Shown: positions 1 to 5,760, numbered from the stretch's first letter. The stretch is DNA of 5,760 bases from Pseudomonadota bacterium (GCA_024226105.1 JAAELZ010000576.1:1-5760); one strand, 5' to 3'. Translations and numbers: made by a program. The notes: generated by a model from the sequence alone, not told the origin.

Positions 1-465
1 CGGGTTCGCGCGGCCGTCTTCGGGGATATAAAATGCAGAAAGTACATCGCTCAGATCACCAATCGGAAACAGATCCTGCGCCTCTTTGGGGGAGATCTCG
101 TGAATACCGATGCCGTGACGATTCATAAACGGCGCCAGGCGGCGCATTTCGTGAACGCGCTCTTCGTTACTGGCAATCTGTAAATAACCCACATCTCTGA
201 ACCCGGTGGAAACGCCTGTTTCCTTTTCCAGGTTGGCATAAAGATCGCGACCATGGGTGTATATTTCACACTCCGACTCAGACTTCAACAGGCCCGCTAC
301 GATCAGGCCGGCCGCATGCCACGTGGTGCCCGAGGTCAATTGCCCCTGTTCCAGCACCACAACATCACTCATCCCCAGTTTGGTCAGGTGGTAAGCCGTG
401 TTACAGCCGATTGAGCCGCCGCCGATAATCACGGTCCGGGCATGGGTTGGTAATGGATTGGCCAT
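1..465 (-). CDS. Dimethylglycine/sarcosine dehydrogenase-like FAD oxidoreductase (GcvT-fusion family), N-terminal part
   Basis: This is the first 155 codons of a gene that continues past the left edge, so it is partial by truncation, not broken. The start is ATG at 465, preceded by GGAGAAGAG about 5-9 nt upstream. Residues 10-20 form the dinucleotide-binding beta strand with the GGGSIG turn, and VVVLE follows as the second strand ending in the ribose-binding Glu. The segment TSGTTWHAAGL is the family signature; its His (residue 50) corresponds to the histidine that covalently holds FAD in mammalian dimethylglycine dehydrogenase. Full family members are roughly 800-860 residues and carry a C-terminal tetrahydrofolate-binding GcvT domain, which is expected outside the window. 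The family oxidises N-methyl groups of dimethylglycine, sarcosine or related amines; the exact substrate here is unknown. It lies 178 bp downstream of the PuuB-like oxidase and has its own promoter candidate. It is a paralogue of the gene starting at 3941. Confidence 0.9.
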   Translation of the reverse strand, partial: MANPLPTHARTVIIGGGSIGCNTAYHLTKLGMSDVVVLEQGQLTSGTTWHAAGLIVAGLLKSESECEIYTHGRDLYANLEKETGVSTGFRDVGYLQIASNEERVHEMRRLAPFMNRHGIGIHEISPKEAQDLFPIGDLSDVLSAFYIPEDGRANP

Positions 466-491
466 GTTTCTCTTCTCCAGGTTTATCAGGT

Positions 492-508
492 ATTACGCAA
501 AGCGTAAT
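492..508. promoter_or_regulatory. Perfect palindrome in the leader of the left-edge flavoprotein gene
   Basis: ATTACGCAAAGCGTAAT is a perfect 7-bp inverted repeat around a 3-bp centre. It ends 27 bp before the ATG at 465 and lies downstream of the predicted transcription start. As DNA it resembles a repressor operator; as RNA it would form a short hairpin just upstream of the ribosome binding site. No run of U follows on the minus strand, so it is unlikely to be a terminator. The regulator is not identifiable. Confidence 0.5.
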
Positions 509-533
509 CTTGTATCAGTTGCTGCAAGCGACC

Positions 534-552
534 GGTTTTGACTGCTAAAACC
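534..552 (-). other. Small inverted repeat in the 5' leader
   Basis: GGTTTT and AAAACC form a 6-bp stem around a 7-nt loop inside the predicted leader of the left-edge flavoprotein gene. It overlaps the 24-bp repeated element at 546-569. It could be a weak RNA hairpin or chance. I see no match to the glycine riboswitch core in this leader. Confidence 0.25.
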
Positions 553-569
553 TGTGATTGCGCCGTACA
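546..569 (-). repeat. 24-bp repeated spacer element, copy 1
   Basis: Read on the minus strand this begins TGTACGGC and ends ACAGGTTTTA, with a short variable middle. It matches the plus-strand stretch at 2043-2066 at 20 of 24 positions, so the two copies lie in inverted orientation on either side of the PuuB-like oxidase gene. This copy starts about 4 bp downstream of the predicted -10 box at 573-578 and covers the likely transcription start, a typical place for a repressor operator. Confidence 0.5.
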
Positions 570-572
570 GGG

Positions 573-601
573 AATATAAACACCCTTTTTGTTTAATTCA
601 A
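573..601 (-). promoter_or_regulatory. Sigma70-type promoter candidate for the left-edge flavoprotein gene
   Basis: On the minus strand TTGAAT (596-601, 4 of 6 to consensus) is followed after exactly 17 bp by TATATT (573-578, 5 of 6). Transcription would start near 566, giving a leader of about 100 nt before the ATG at 465. That leader holds the repeated element, a small inverted repeat and the palindrome at 492-508. This suggests the flavoprotein gene can be expressed independently of the upstream oxidase gene. Confidence 0.55.
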
Positions 602-643
602 CAGAAGTCGAACGGGCGCATGTTAGTGGAGCAACAAACAATT

Positions 644-1927
644 TTACATGTATTTGTCCATCAAACGCCCACTGAACATATGCCAGGCAACGCCGATATT
701 GCGAAACGGGTAAAAGGCAAAGGGTGACAGCTCTTCCCGTGGCATGGCAACATCTTCACCTGCAATCAATTCCGCAAGTTGTTTGCCCATCATCGTGCCC
801 ATCGCAACACCGCGACCATGATAACCCAGCCCGGCATAGGCTTTTTTATCAAGCTCGATGAGATGTGGTACGTGATGCCTGGTTGCTGCAATCAGCCCAC
901 CCCACTCAAACTCCCATTTAACATCCTTAAGTTGAGGGAAAATCTTACAGGCCTCAGCCTGCAAATGCCGGGTATCAGCCTGTTGCCTGGCAGGGGAGAA
1001 CAAACTGCCTCGCCCGCCAATTTGAAAGCGGCCAGTCTCATCGATTCGACAATAAATCATCATACGCCGCGAATCGGACAAATGGTGTCCCTGAGGCAAA
1101 AGGGTACGCAACACCTTCTCCGGTAGAGGAAAGGTGGCCGCCTGCAAACTGGCGAGCGGTACGACCTGCCTTTTAAGCCCCGGCCACAGGCCACCGGTAT
1201 ACCCGTTGGTAGCAATGATGAGAAACCGGGCATTCACCTTCACGCCCTTCCCGGTGGTAACCCGCCAGCCTGATTTTGCTCGCTCGATTCCGCTTACCTC
1301 GCTTTGAGCAAATAATTTCGCCCCGGCCTGCGCTGCTGCCCTGGCTAAACCACGGCAATATGACAGTGGCTGGACACTTCCACCTCGCGCATCTTCCATA
1401 CCACCATGAAAAAAGGTGCTTCCCATGAGTTGGTGCGTTTCGCTCTCATTTTTCAAACGCACCGGTGCGCCCATCGCACCCCATTCGTGTACCCACTGTT
1501 CAACTTCATCTATCCCGCGAGCACCGTAAGCAGCACGAAAATAGGGAACTCTGCGCGGAGCACAATCTATCTTGTGGCGATCAATCAGATCAAAAACCAG
1601 ATCGCAGGCGCCATCGATCAACCTGGAAATACGCCTGCCTCTGTCCCTGCCGTAATGCGCCTCGGTCTCTGATGGCATCATTTTCCAGCCCGGATTGACC
1701 TGCCCTCCGTTCCTGCCGGAAGCACCCCAGGCTATTTCACGGGCTTCGAGCAGCACTACCGATTTGCCTAGTTCACTTAAGTGAAGCGCGCTCGACAGGC
1801 CCGTGAAACCACCCCCGACAACAACAACATCTGCTTCCCGATTTTCGCCAAGCGGCGGATAGTGGGCCTCTTCAGCAGCCGTGGCCTGCCACAAGGAATC
1901 CCGAAACCCGCATTTTTCATCATTCAT
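644..1927 (-). CDS. FAD-dependent amine oxidoreductase, PuuB/OrdL-like (DAO family)
   Basis: A 427-residue flavoprotein of the DAO superfamily, close in length to E. coli PuuB (about 426). The N-terminus has the family's aromatic lead-in (SLW, then HYPPL). The Rossmann segment is VVVVGGGFTG at 34-43 with the ribose-binding Glu at 61, then GASGRNGGQ at 68-76, a hallmark of the PuuB/OrdL group. Near the C-terminus GLGYHGRGVAMGT (366-378) closes the FAD site. PuuB oxidises gamma-glutamylputrescine to the aldehyde, releasing ammonia and hydrogen peroxide; relatives act on other amines, and no puuA, puuC or puuD neighbour is visible, so the substrate is open. I chose ATG at 1927 because AAAGAG lies 10 nt upstream. 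A GTG two codons earlier (1933) is possible but only about 4 nt from that sequence. The gene lies between the GNAT gene and a dehydrogenase-family flavoprotein, consistent with amine catabolism. Confidence 0.9.
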   Translation of the reverse strand: MNDEKCGFRDSLWQATAAEEAHYPPLGENREADVVVVGGGFTGLSSALHLSELGKSVVLLEAREIAWGASGRNGGQVNPGWKMMPSETEAHYGRDRGRRISRLIDGACDLVFDLIDRHKIDCAPRRVPYFRAAYGARGIDEVEQWVHEWGAMGAPVRLKNESETHQLMGSTFFHGGMEDARGGSVQPLSYCRGLARAAAQAGAKLFAQSEVSGIERAKSGWRVTTGKGVKVNARFLIIATNGYTGGLWPGLKRQVVPLASLQAATFPLPEKVLRTLLPQGHHLSDSRRMMIYCRIDETGRFQIGGRGSLFSPARQQADTRHLQAEACKIFPQLKDVKWEFEWGGLIAATRHHVPHLIELDKKAYAGLGYHGRGVAMGTMMGKQLAELIAGEDVAMPREELSPFAFYPFRNIGVAWHMFSGRLMDKYM

Positions 1928-2230
1928 CGGCACTACACTCTTTTGTAAGTTGACAGGCTTTTAGTCTATTGGATGCAACAAAGTTTTTGTACTAATTAAG
2001 ATTTCATTGCACACCGTAAACCTGAAATCACGGGTTTTGGTATGTACGGCCTTATTACAGGTTTTACATGCCCCATTTTGTGTGCCAGAAAGAAAACGAT
2101 ATGCCTTTTGGGTTGATTGATTCTAGTTCCTTGATCATAAAACAATCATTTATAAACATCCGGGTCATCTAAGCATACAAATATTTGGATAAATTGGCTC
2201 AAAACTGGTTCATATACACCCGCCAATCAC
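1928..2230. other. Spacer between the GNAT and oxidase genes
   Basis: This 303-bp AT-rich spacer has no convincing open frame. It holds the second copy of the 24-bp element (2043-2066) and an oppositely facing AAACCTG at 2018-2024, which together form an inverted pair upstream of the oxidase gene. Just after the GNAT stop, ATTGGC (2193-2198) and GCCAAT (2222-2227) could pair across a 23-nt loop, but no U-tract follows, so I do not call a terminator. I see no strong promoter for the oxidase; TAGACT near 1960 is at best a weak -10 box. Confidence 0.6.
2043..2066 (+). repeat. 24-bp repeated spacer element, copy 2
   Basis: The plus-strand sequence begins TGTACGGC and ends ACAGGTTTTA and matches copy 1 (546-569, minus strand) at 20 of 24 positions. 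It lies 116-139 bp upstream of the oxidase start and points away from it. The match does not extend beyond the 24 bp on either side, which argues for a protein-binding site or short repeat over a larger duplication. Confidence 0.5.
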
Positions 2231-2674
2231 TTAAACAGGTAAATGGTAAGTATAAAACGCCCTATCGCGTTTCCAACCTTCTTTTTCGTAGAGTGCCTGC
2301 CCGGGATAGTTGTCGACAGCTGTCTCAAGGGTTAACCGTTTAAAGCCATTATTACTGGCAAAATCAAAAGCGGCATCCATTAAAAATTTAGCCACACCCT
2401 GTTTTCTCACATTTTCGTCGACAAACAGGTCATAAAGCACAAGACGGGATATGAGCTCCACAGAGCAAAATGTAGGATAGAGTTGGGTAAAACCTACAGC
2501 TTTACCAGCATCAGATTTAGCTAGAAAGATAATAGATTCACCCCGGGTTATCCGATGTTGCAAGAAGTCACGACACTTATCAATGTCGGGGTCTTCTTTG
2601 TAAAACTGTCGATACAGATCGAAGAGAGGAGCGATATCATTCAGATCATGCAGATTTGCTCTGGCAATTTTCAT
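2231..2674 (-). CDS. GNAT family N-acetyltransferase
   Basis: A 147-residue single-domain acetyltransferase of the GCN5-related fold, usual length for the family. The N-terminal LFDLYRQFY (17-25) and SIIFLA (47-52) with AVGFTQLYP (59-67) match a common bacterial subgroup. Motif A is DLFVDENVRKQGVAKFL (82-98), where R90-K91-Q92-G93-V94-A95 forms the pyrophosphate-binding turn for acetyl-CoA. Motif B follows with DNYPGQALYEKEGW (121-134), Tyr129 being the likely general acid. The acceptor, probably a small amine or amino acid, cannot be named. I start at ATG 2674, preceded by GGAAAA at 4 nt. An in-frame TTG at 2704 would add ten residues, but it has AAGGA only 2 nt upstream and the extra residues do not look conserved. 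It lies 54 bp downstream of the cupin gene, probably in the same operon. Confidence 0.87.
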   Translation of the reverse strand: MKIARANLHDLNDIAPLFDLYRQFYKEDPDIDKCRDFLQHRITRGESIIFLAKSDAGKAVGFTQLYPTFCSVELISRLVLYDLFVDENVRKQGVAKFLMDAAFDFASNNGFKRLTLETAVDNYPGQALYEKEGWKRDRAFYTYHLPV

Positions 2675-2728
2675 GGGTTTTTCCGATGTGACGGGCAGGG
2701 TCAAAATCCTTAAACGCCGATTTAGATA

Positions 2729-3493
2729 CTACGCAATCATTGCATAGTATTTCTTAACGTAGGATGTTGTTTTCCAGCTACAGACAGTGCCTTTTGGCAC
2801 GAAAAAGACATCACCTTTACTGAAGTCGTGCGCAGTGCCGTTCTCTTCAGTGATCGTTATTTCACCCTCAAGCAAGCATACAAACTCGAAGCATGGGAAA
2901 GGTGCCATATCACTTTCAAATGGCGTGCTGTCCCAGAGGCCGACAAACATATCTTCGCTGTCGTTGGTAAAAAAGTTGTAGTCTCGTTGGGTTGGTTTTT
3001 GCCCGTTTATAATAAATGGGTCGGTTGTTTCCATCACATCCATTTGATTCTCTGTAACGGAAGGGTCAACTGATTTGACCGCACCTTTCGCCGGTACACC
3101 TTGAGGTATTTCTCTGTCAGGATTCAGATAGGTGATGTAAAACTTTCTCAGTTGTTCTTCCTGGACCCAGCTTACTGGTGCCGCATTTCTAAAATAGACG
3201 TAATCGCCCTGCTTATATGAATCTAGAACATGATTATCGCCATCTACCATTTTGAAGCCTCCTTCAAGAAGATAGATAAATTCGTCGCCCGGGTAGGGGC
3301 CAAATGCCTCTTGCATAGGCGAAGTTGTCCAAACACCGACACTCAATCCCAGTTCGTCATCCTGGTAATAGACATGGAGTGTTTGGGTAGGGAGCTCTGA
3401 CGCAAAGTCATTGGGGTTACATGTCATCTCCGGCATGCCGGTTTCAGCAGGTCCGTGGGCCTCCAAACGAATTATTCTCTTTTCTGAATTCAT
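2729..3493 (-). CDS. Double-cupin protein (Cupin_3/DUF861-like tandem repeat)
   Basis: A 254-residue cytosolic protein of two similar cupin domains, roughly 45-123 and 177-253. Landmarks recur with a period of about 131-132 residues: GxW at 53-55 and 185-187, E71 and E203, LLEG at 75-78 and 207-210, GD at 96-97 and 227-228, W109 and W240, K117 and K248. This is the Cupin_3 pattern (COG3450, related to ureidoglycine aminohydrolase cupins). The classical metal-binding histidines of cupin motifs 1 and 2 are missing in both halves, so metal catalysis of the usual kind is doubtful; a binding or sensing role is possible. The start at ATG 3493 is set by GAGGAA 6 nt upstream; the frame stays open to 3598, but that extension lacks family features and would bury this site. 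It is the first gene of a probable operon with the GNAT gene and is divergent from the flavoprotein gene at 3941. Its function is unknown. Confidence 0.88.
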   Translation of the reverse strand: MNSEKRIIRLEAHGPAETGMPEMTCNPNDFASELPTQTLHVYYQDDELGLSVGVWTTSPMQEAFGPYPGDEFIYLLEGGFKMVDGDNHVLDSYKQGDYVYFRNAAPVSWVQEEQLRKFYITYLNPDREIPQGVPAKGAVKSVDPSVTENQMDVMETTDPFIINGQKPTQRDYNFFTNDSEDMFVGLWDSTPFESDMAPFPCFEFVCLLEGEITITEENGTAHDFSKGDVFFVPKGTVCSWKTTSYVKKYYAMIA

Positions 3494-3499
3494 ACTAAT

Positions 3500-3505
3500 T
3501 TCCTC
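3500..3505 (-). promoter_or_regulatory. Ribosome binding site fixing the cupin start
   Basis: On the minus strand GAGGAA lies 6 nt before ATG 3493. It is the strongest Shine-Dalgarno sequence in the window and decides against the longer frame that opens at 3598. Confidence 0.75.
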
Positions 3506-3535
3506 ACTGATGACAAATAACTGGATGCAAACACT

Positions 3536-3559
3536 GTTGAACTGCTTTGTATATTCAAC
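3536..3559. promoter_or_regulatory. Inverted repeat upstream of the cupin gene, possible operator
   Basis: GTTGAA and TTCAAC are perfect 6-bp arms 12 bp apart, giving arm centres 18 bp apart, which fits a dimeric regulator bound on nearby faces of the helix. The dyad lies 43-66 bp upstream of the cupin ATG, where the promoter should be. No regulator gene is visible, and 6-bp arms at this spacing can occur by chance. Confidence 0.3.
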
Positions 3560-3819
3560 CTGTAGTAAATGTGGGCCACTCGGACACTCCCAACTCATAC
3601 TAGCTTACTTGCAGGTGATTCGTAAGGGGTATTTCCCTGATAAGCACCGCGAGACCGGGCAAAGTTATAAAATTGCTCCCATTCAGCGAGTTTTCTCTAC
3701 ACAAGTGGAAACCTGATGATATCTATCCGCATTAATCAGCATGGTCAAAAGCAAAATAAGTGTATTTTTAAACGCTCGAACCAACGGATGCGTGGCCTAA
3801 ATCTCGTAAAATCTCCTTT

Positions 3820-3841
3820 CGCTCTTTAGCAGAAGAGAGCG
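3820..3841. other. Hairpin in the divergent spacer
   Basis: CGCTCTTT pairs with AAGAGAGCG sequence to form an 8-bp stem (one G-U pair on the plus strand) around a 6-nt loop. A short T-rich stretch starts about 6 nt beyond it on the plus strand, too far away for a standard intrinsic terminator. It ends 99 bp before the ATG at 3941. It may be an operator, a leader hairpin, or a weak barrier to readthrough. Confidence 0.35.
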
Positions 3842-3903
3842 TACAAATTTTTAGGAAATAGCAGGGAATTGGAACCGAACTGTGAACTTTGATACCGTTT
3901 TCT

Positions 3904-3932
3904 ATGATAAGTTTTGGGGCGCGACATAAAAT
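3904..3932 (+). promoter_or_regulatory. Promoter candidate directly abutting the flavoprotein start
   Basis: ATGATA (3904-3909, 4 of 6 to the -35 consensus) and TAAAAT (3927-3932, 5 of 6 to the -10 consensus) are 17 bp apart. Transcription would begin near 3939-3941, at the ATG itself, and no Shine-Dalgarno sequence precedes that ATG. A second -10-like box, TATGAT at 3903-3908, overlaps but has no good -35 partner; if it is used, the leader would be about 25 nt. Confidence 0.35.
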
Positions 3933-3940
3933 CAAATAAA

Positions 3941-5760
3941 ATGAGACAAATTCCATCAAGTGCCCGCGTCGTTATTGTTGGTGGCGGGGTAATCGGGACG
4001 TCTATCGCCTATCACCTTGGGCACATGGGATGTCAGGATGTGGTGTTGCTGGAGCGGGATGAAATCACCTCCGGGACGACGTGGCATGCGGCCGGTTTAA
4101 TGGTAACGTTTGGCAGCACCTCAGAGACAGCCACCGAAATCCGCAAATATTCCCGTGATTTATATGCGCGACTGGAGGCGGAAACCGGGCAGGCAACAGG
4201 TTTGAACTCCTGCGGCTTTATTGAAGTGGCTACCAATCAGGATTATCTGGAGGAATACCGTCGGATTTCTGCTTTTAACCGGTATTGCGGCGTTGATGTT
4301 CAGGAAATTTCTCCATCTGAAGTCAGGGATATGTTCCCTATCGCCAATGTCGATGATGTGCTGGCAGGCTTTTATGTAAAAGAGGATGGTCGGGTGAATC
4401 CGGTTGATGTCACCATGGCCATGGCCAGGGGGGCCCGCATGAAGGGTGTCAATATCATTACGGGTGTATCAGCTAACGACGTGACCACACAAAACGGGGT
4501 GGTTAACGGGGTTGTCACGGACCAGGGAACCATTGCGTGTGAATATGTAGTCAATTGTGCCGGTATGTGGGCACGCCAGTTTGGTGAAAAGCACGGTGTA
4601 ATCATTCCCAATCAGGCCGCAGAGCATTACTATCTGATAACAGAGAACATTGAAGGGATCAGCTCTGACTGGCCTGTACTGGAAGACCCTTCTCATTACG
4701 GCTATTACCGTGAGGAAACCGGCGGGTTGATGGTTGGTCTCTTTGAAGGCAGAGGCGCAGCCTGGAATGTCGGAGGCATACCGCAGGATTTTTCGTATGG
4801 GGAGATCCAGCCGGACTGGGATCGTATGGGGCCTTATCTGGAAAAATGCATGAGCCGGGTTCCCATTAGTATGGAGGCTGGCGTTAAGAAATTCTTTTGC
4901 GGCCCGGAAAGTTTTACGCCCGACCTTGCGCCTGTGGTAGGAGAGGCATCCGGGCTTAAAAACTACTTTGTCTGTGCCGGTTTGAATTCCATTGGTATAC
5001 TGTCGGGAGGTGGTCTGGGGCGCGTTATGGCGCACTGGATTTTGAACGGCAGGCCGGATGTGGATGTAACGGGATTCAATGCAGACAGGGTACAAAGATA
5101 TCAGGGCAATCCAGAATATCGACGTAGCCGGGTTTCTGAGTCTCTGGGAAAAGTCTACAAATGCCATTATCCTACCAAGGCGCCTGAGACTGCACGGGGA
5201 ACAAAACGTTCAGCACTTCATGACAGGTTGAGGGATGCCGGTGCATACTTCACTGATGTTAGCGGCTGGGAAGGAGCAAGTTGGTATGCGCCTTCACCAG
5301 AGCAGGCTAAAGTTGACAAACTGTCCTGGGGGAGGATGAACTGGTGGCCCTGGTGGGAAGCCGAACATAAGGCCTGTCGGGAAGCTGTAACACTCACAGA
5401 CATGAGTTTCATGGCAAAATTCATGGTTCAGGGCCGCGACACGGGAGAGGTGCTCGATTACATTTCAGCTAACCGGGTTAATGGAGATGCTGGTCAGATT
5501 ACTTATACCCAATGGCTCAATAAGGAAGGCAAGCTGGAGGCCGATCTAACGGTTACCAAGCTTGAAATCGACAAGTTTCTGGTTGTTGTAACCGATACCA
5601 TGCATGGACATGCAGAAACCTGGTTACGTCGAAATACTCCTGAAGATGCCCATGTCTTTATCAGCGATGTAAGCTCAGGTCTGACACAGATTAACCTTCA
5701 GGGGCCAAAAAGCCGGGCCTTGCTACAGGCTTTGACCTCAGTTGATCTTTCAAATGAAGC
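3941..5760 (+). CDS. Dimethylglycine/sarcosine dehydrogenase-like FAD oxidoreductase with GcvT domain, C-terminus cut
   Basis: The frame is open for 606 codons to the right edge; the family usually reaches 800-860 residues. The FAD-binding DAO domain covers about 8-365, with GGGVIG at 14-19, Glu38, and TSGTTWHAAGL in which His49 matches the covalent FAD site of dimethylglycine dehydrogenase. ESFTPDLAPVVGE and AGLNSIGILSGGG are the typical C-terminal FAD-domain motifs. A central FAO_M-like domain follows at about 366-422, and a GcvT/aminomethyltransferase-like folate domain from about 424 to the edge. Such enzymes oxidise an N-methyl amine and pass the one-carbon unit to tetrahydrofolate through an internal cavity. 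No signal peptide is seen, so it is likely cytosolic. ATG 3941 is chosen because an in-frame stop lies at 3908 and the N-terminus aligns with its paralogue at 1-465; it lacks a Shine-Dalgarno sequence. The substrate is unknown. Confidence 0.92.
   Translation, partial: MRQIPSSARVVIVGGGVIGTSIAYHLGHMGCQDVVLLERDEITSGTTWHAAGLMVTFGSTSETATEIRKYSRDLYARLEAETGQATGLNSCGFIEVATNQDYLEEYRRISAFNRYCGVDVQEISPSEVRDMFPIANVDDVLAGFYVKEDGRVNPVDVTMAMARGARMKGVNIITGVSANDVTTQNGVVNGVVTDQGTIACEYVVNCAGMWARQFGEKHGVIIPNQAAEHYYLITENIEGISSDWPVLEDPSHYGYYREETGGLMVGLFEGRGAAWNVGGIPQDFSYGEIQPDWDRMGPYLEKCMSRVPISMEAGVKKFFCGPESFTPDLAPVVGEASGLKNYFVCAGLNSIGILSGGGLGRVMAHWILNGRPDVDVTGFNADRVQRYQGNPEYRRSRVSESLGKVYKCHYPTKAPETARGTKRSALHDRLRDAGAYFTDVSGWEGASWYAPSPEQAKVDKLSWGRMNWWPWWEAEHKACREAVTLTDMSFMAKFMVQGRDTGEVLDYISANRVNGDAGQITYTQWLNKEGKLEADLTVTKLEIDKFLVVVTDTMHGHAETWLRRNTPEDAHVFISDVSSGLTQINLQGPKSRALLQALTSVDLSNE

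Larger units (their letters stand above)
3494..3940. other. Divergent spacer between the cupin and right-hand flavoprotein genes
   Basis: This 447-bp region separates two divergently transcribed genes and must hold promoters for both. I see the cupin ribosome binding site (3500-3505), a GTTGAA/TTCAAC dyad (3536-3559), an AAACCTG heptamer (3709-3715), a hairpin (3820-3841) and a promoter candidate next to the ATG at 3941. Short open frames cross it on both strands but lack ribosome binding sites and recognisable protein features, so I call no gene. It is longer than a simple divergent promoter needs. Confidence 0.6.

Noticed and set aside
466..565. Glycine riboswitch in the leader of the left-edge flavoprotein
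   Set aside because: The pathway made this plausible, but the conserved core sequences of that riboswitch are not present.
779..1698. Several plus-strand open frames opposite the oxidase gene
   Set aside because: They overlap a confident gene in the antisense direction and their predicted proteins are low in recognisable structure.
2729..3493. Cupin as a DMSP lyase (DddL/Q/W/K type)
   Set aside because: Those enzymes are single cupins that depend on metal-binding histidines, which are missing here.
3494..3598. N-terminal extension of the cupin protein by 35 residues
   Set aside because: It would place the strong GAGGAA site inside the coding region, and the extra residues match nothing in the cupin family.
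3625..3638. AGGG/CCCT mini-hairpin
   Set aside because: Only four base pairs and no T-run; not distinguishable from chance.
3768..3959. 63-codon minus-strand frame reaching into the flavoprotein start
   Set aside because: No Shine-Dalgarno sequence, unusual composition, and overlap with the start of a confident gene.
4469..5167. Long open frame of 232 codons on the minus strand
   Set aside because: It is fully antisense to the well-supported flavoprotein gene, has no ribosome binding site and its translation shows no family features.

Overview
The window looks like a chromosomal amine-catabolism locus from a Gram-negative bacterium, most likely a gammaproteobacterium and possibly marine. 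This is an inference from protein style, moderate GC content with AT-rich spacers, and sigma70-like promoter sequence; no rRNA or marker gene is present to confirm it. There are five protein genes, two of them cut by the window edges. I see no tRNA, rRNA, CRISPR array, transposase, transporter or regulator gene.

Layout. Four genes run leftward on the minus strand. In transcription order they are a double-cupin protein (3493 to 2729), a GNAT acetyltransferase (2674 to 2231), a PuuB/OrdL-like FAD amine oxidase (1927 to 644), and the N-terminal 155 codons of a dimethylglycine/sarcosine-dehydrogenase-like flavoprotein (465 to 1, cut). Cupin and GNAT are 54 bp apart and probably form an operon. 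The oxidase and the left-edge flavoprotein each follow a longer spacer (303 and 178 bp) and may have their own promoters. One gene runs rightward from 3941 and leaves the window after 606 codons: a second flavoprotein of the same family, with FAD domain, central domain and the start of a tetrahydrofolate-binding GcvT domain. A 447-bp divergent spacer separates it from the cupin gene.

How the genes may work together. Enzymes of the dimethylglycine/sarcosine dehydrogenase family oxidise N-methyl groups and hand the one-carbon unit to tetrahydrofolate, while PuuB/OrdL-type oxidases attack primary or secondary amines. Two paralogous flavoproteins (about 51% identical over 147 ungapped residues by hand count), a third flavin oxidase, an acetyltransferase and a bicupin suggest stepwise breakdown of an N-methylated amino acid, betaine or polyamine-like compound. 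The substrate cannot be read from this sequence.

The most unusual signals are in the spacers. A 24-bp element occurs twice in inverted orientation around the oxidase gene (20 of 24 positions identical), and one copy covers the likely transcription start of the left-edge flavoprotein. The heptamer CAGGTTT is enriched in spacers. A perfect 7-bp palindrome lies in the leader of the left-edge gene. The right-hand flavoprotein gene has no Shine-Dalgarno sequence and has a promoter-like element so close to its ATG that a leaderless transcript is possible.
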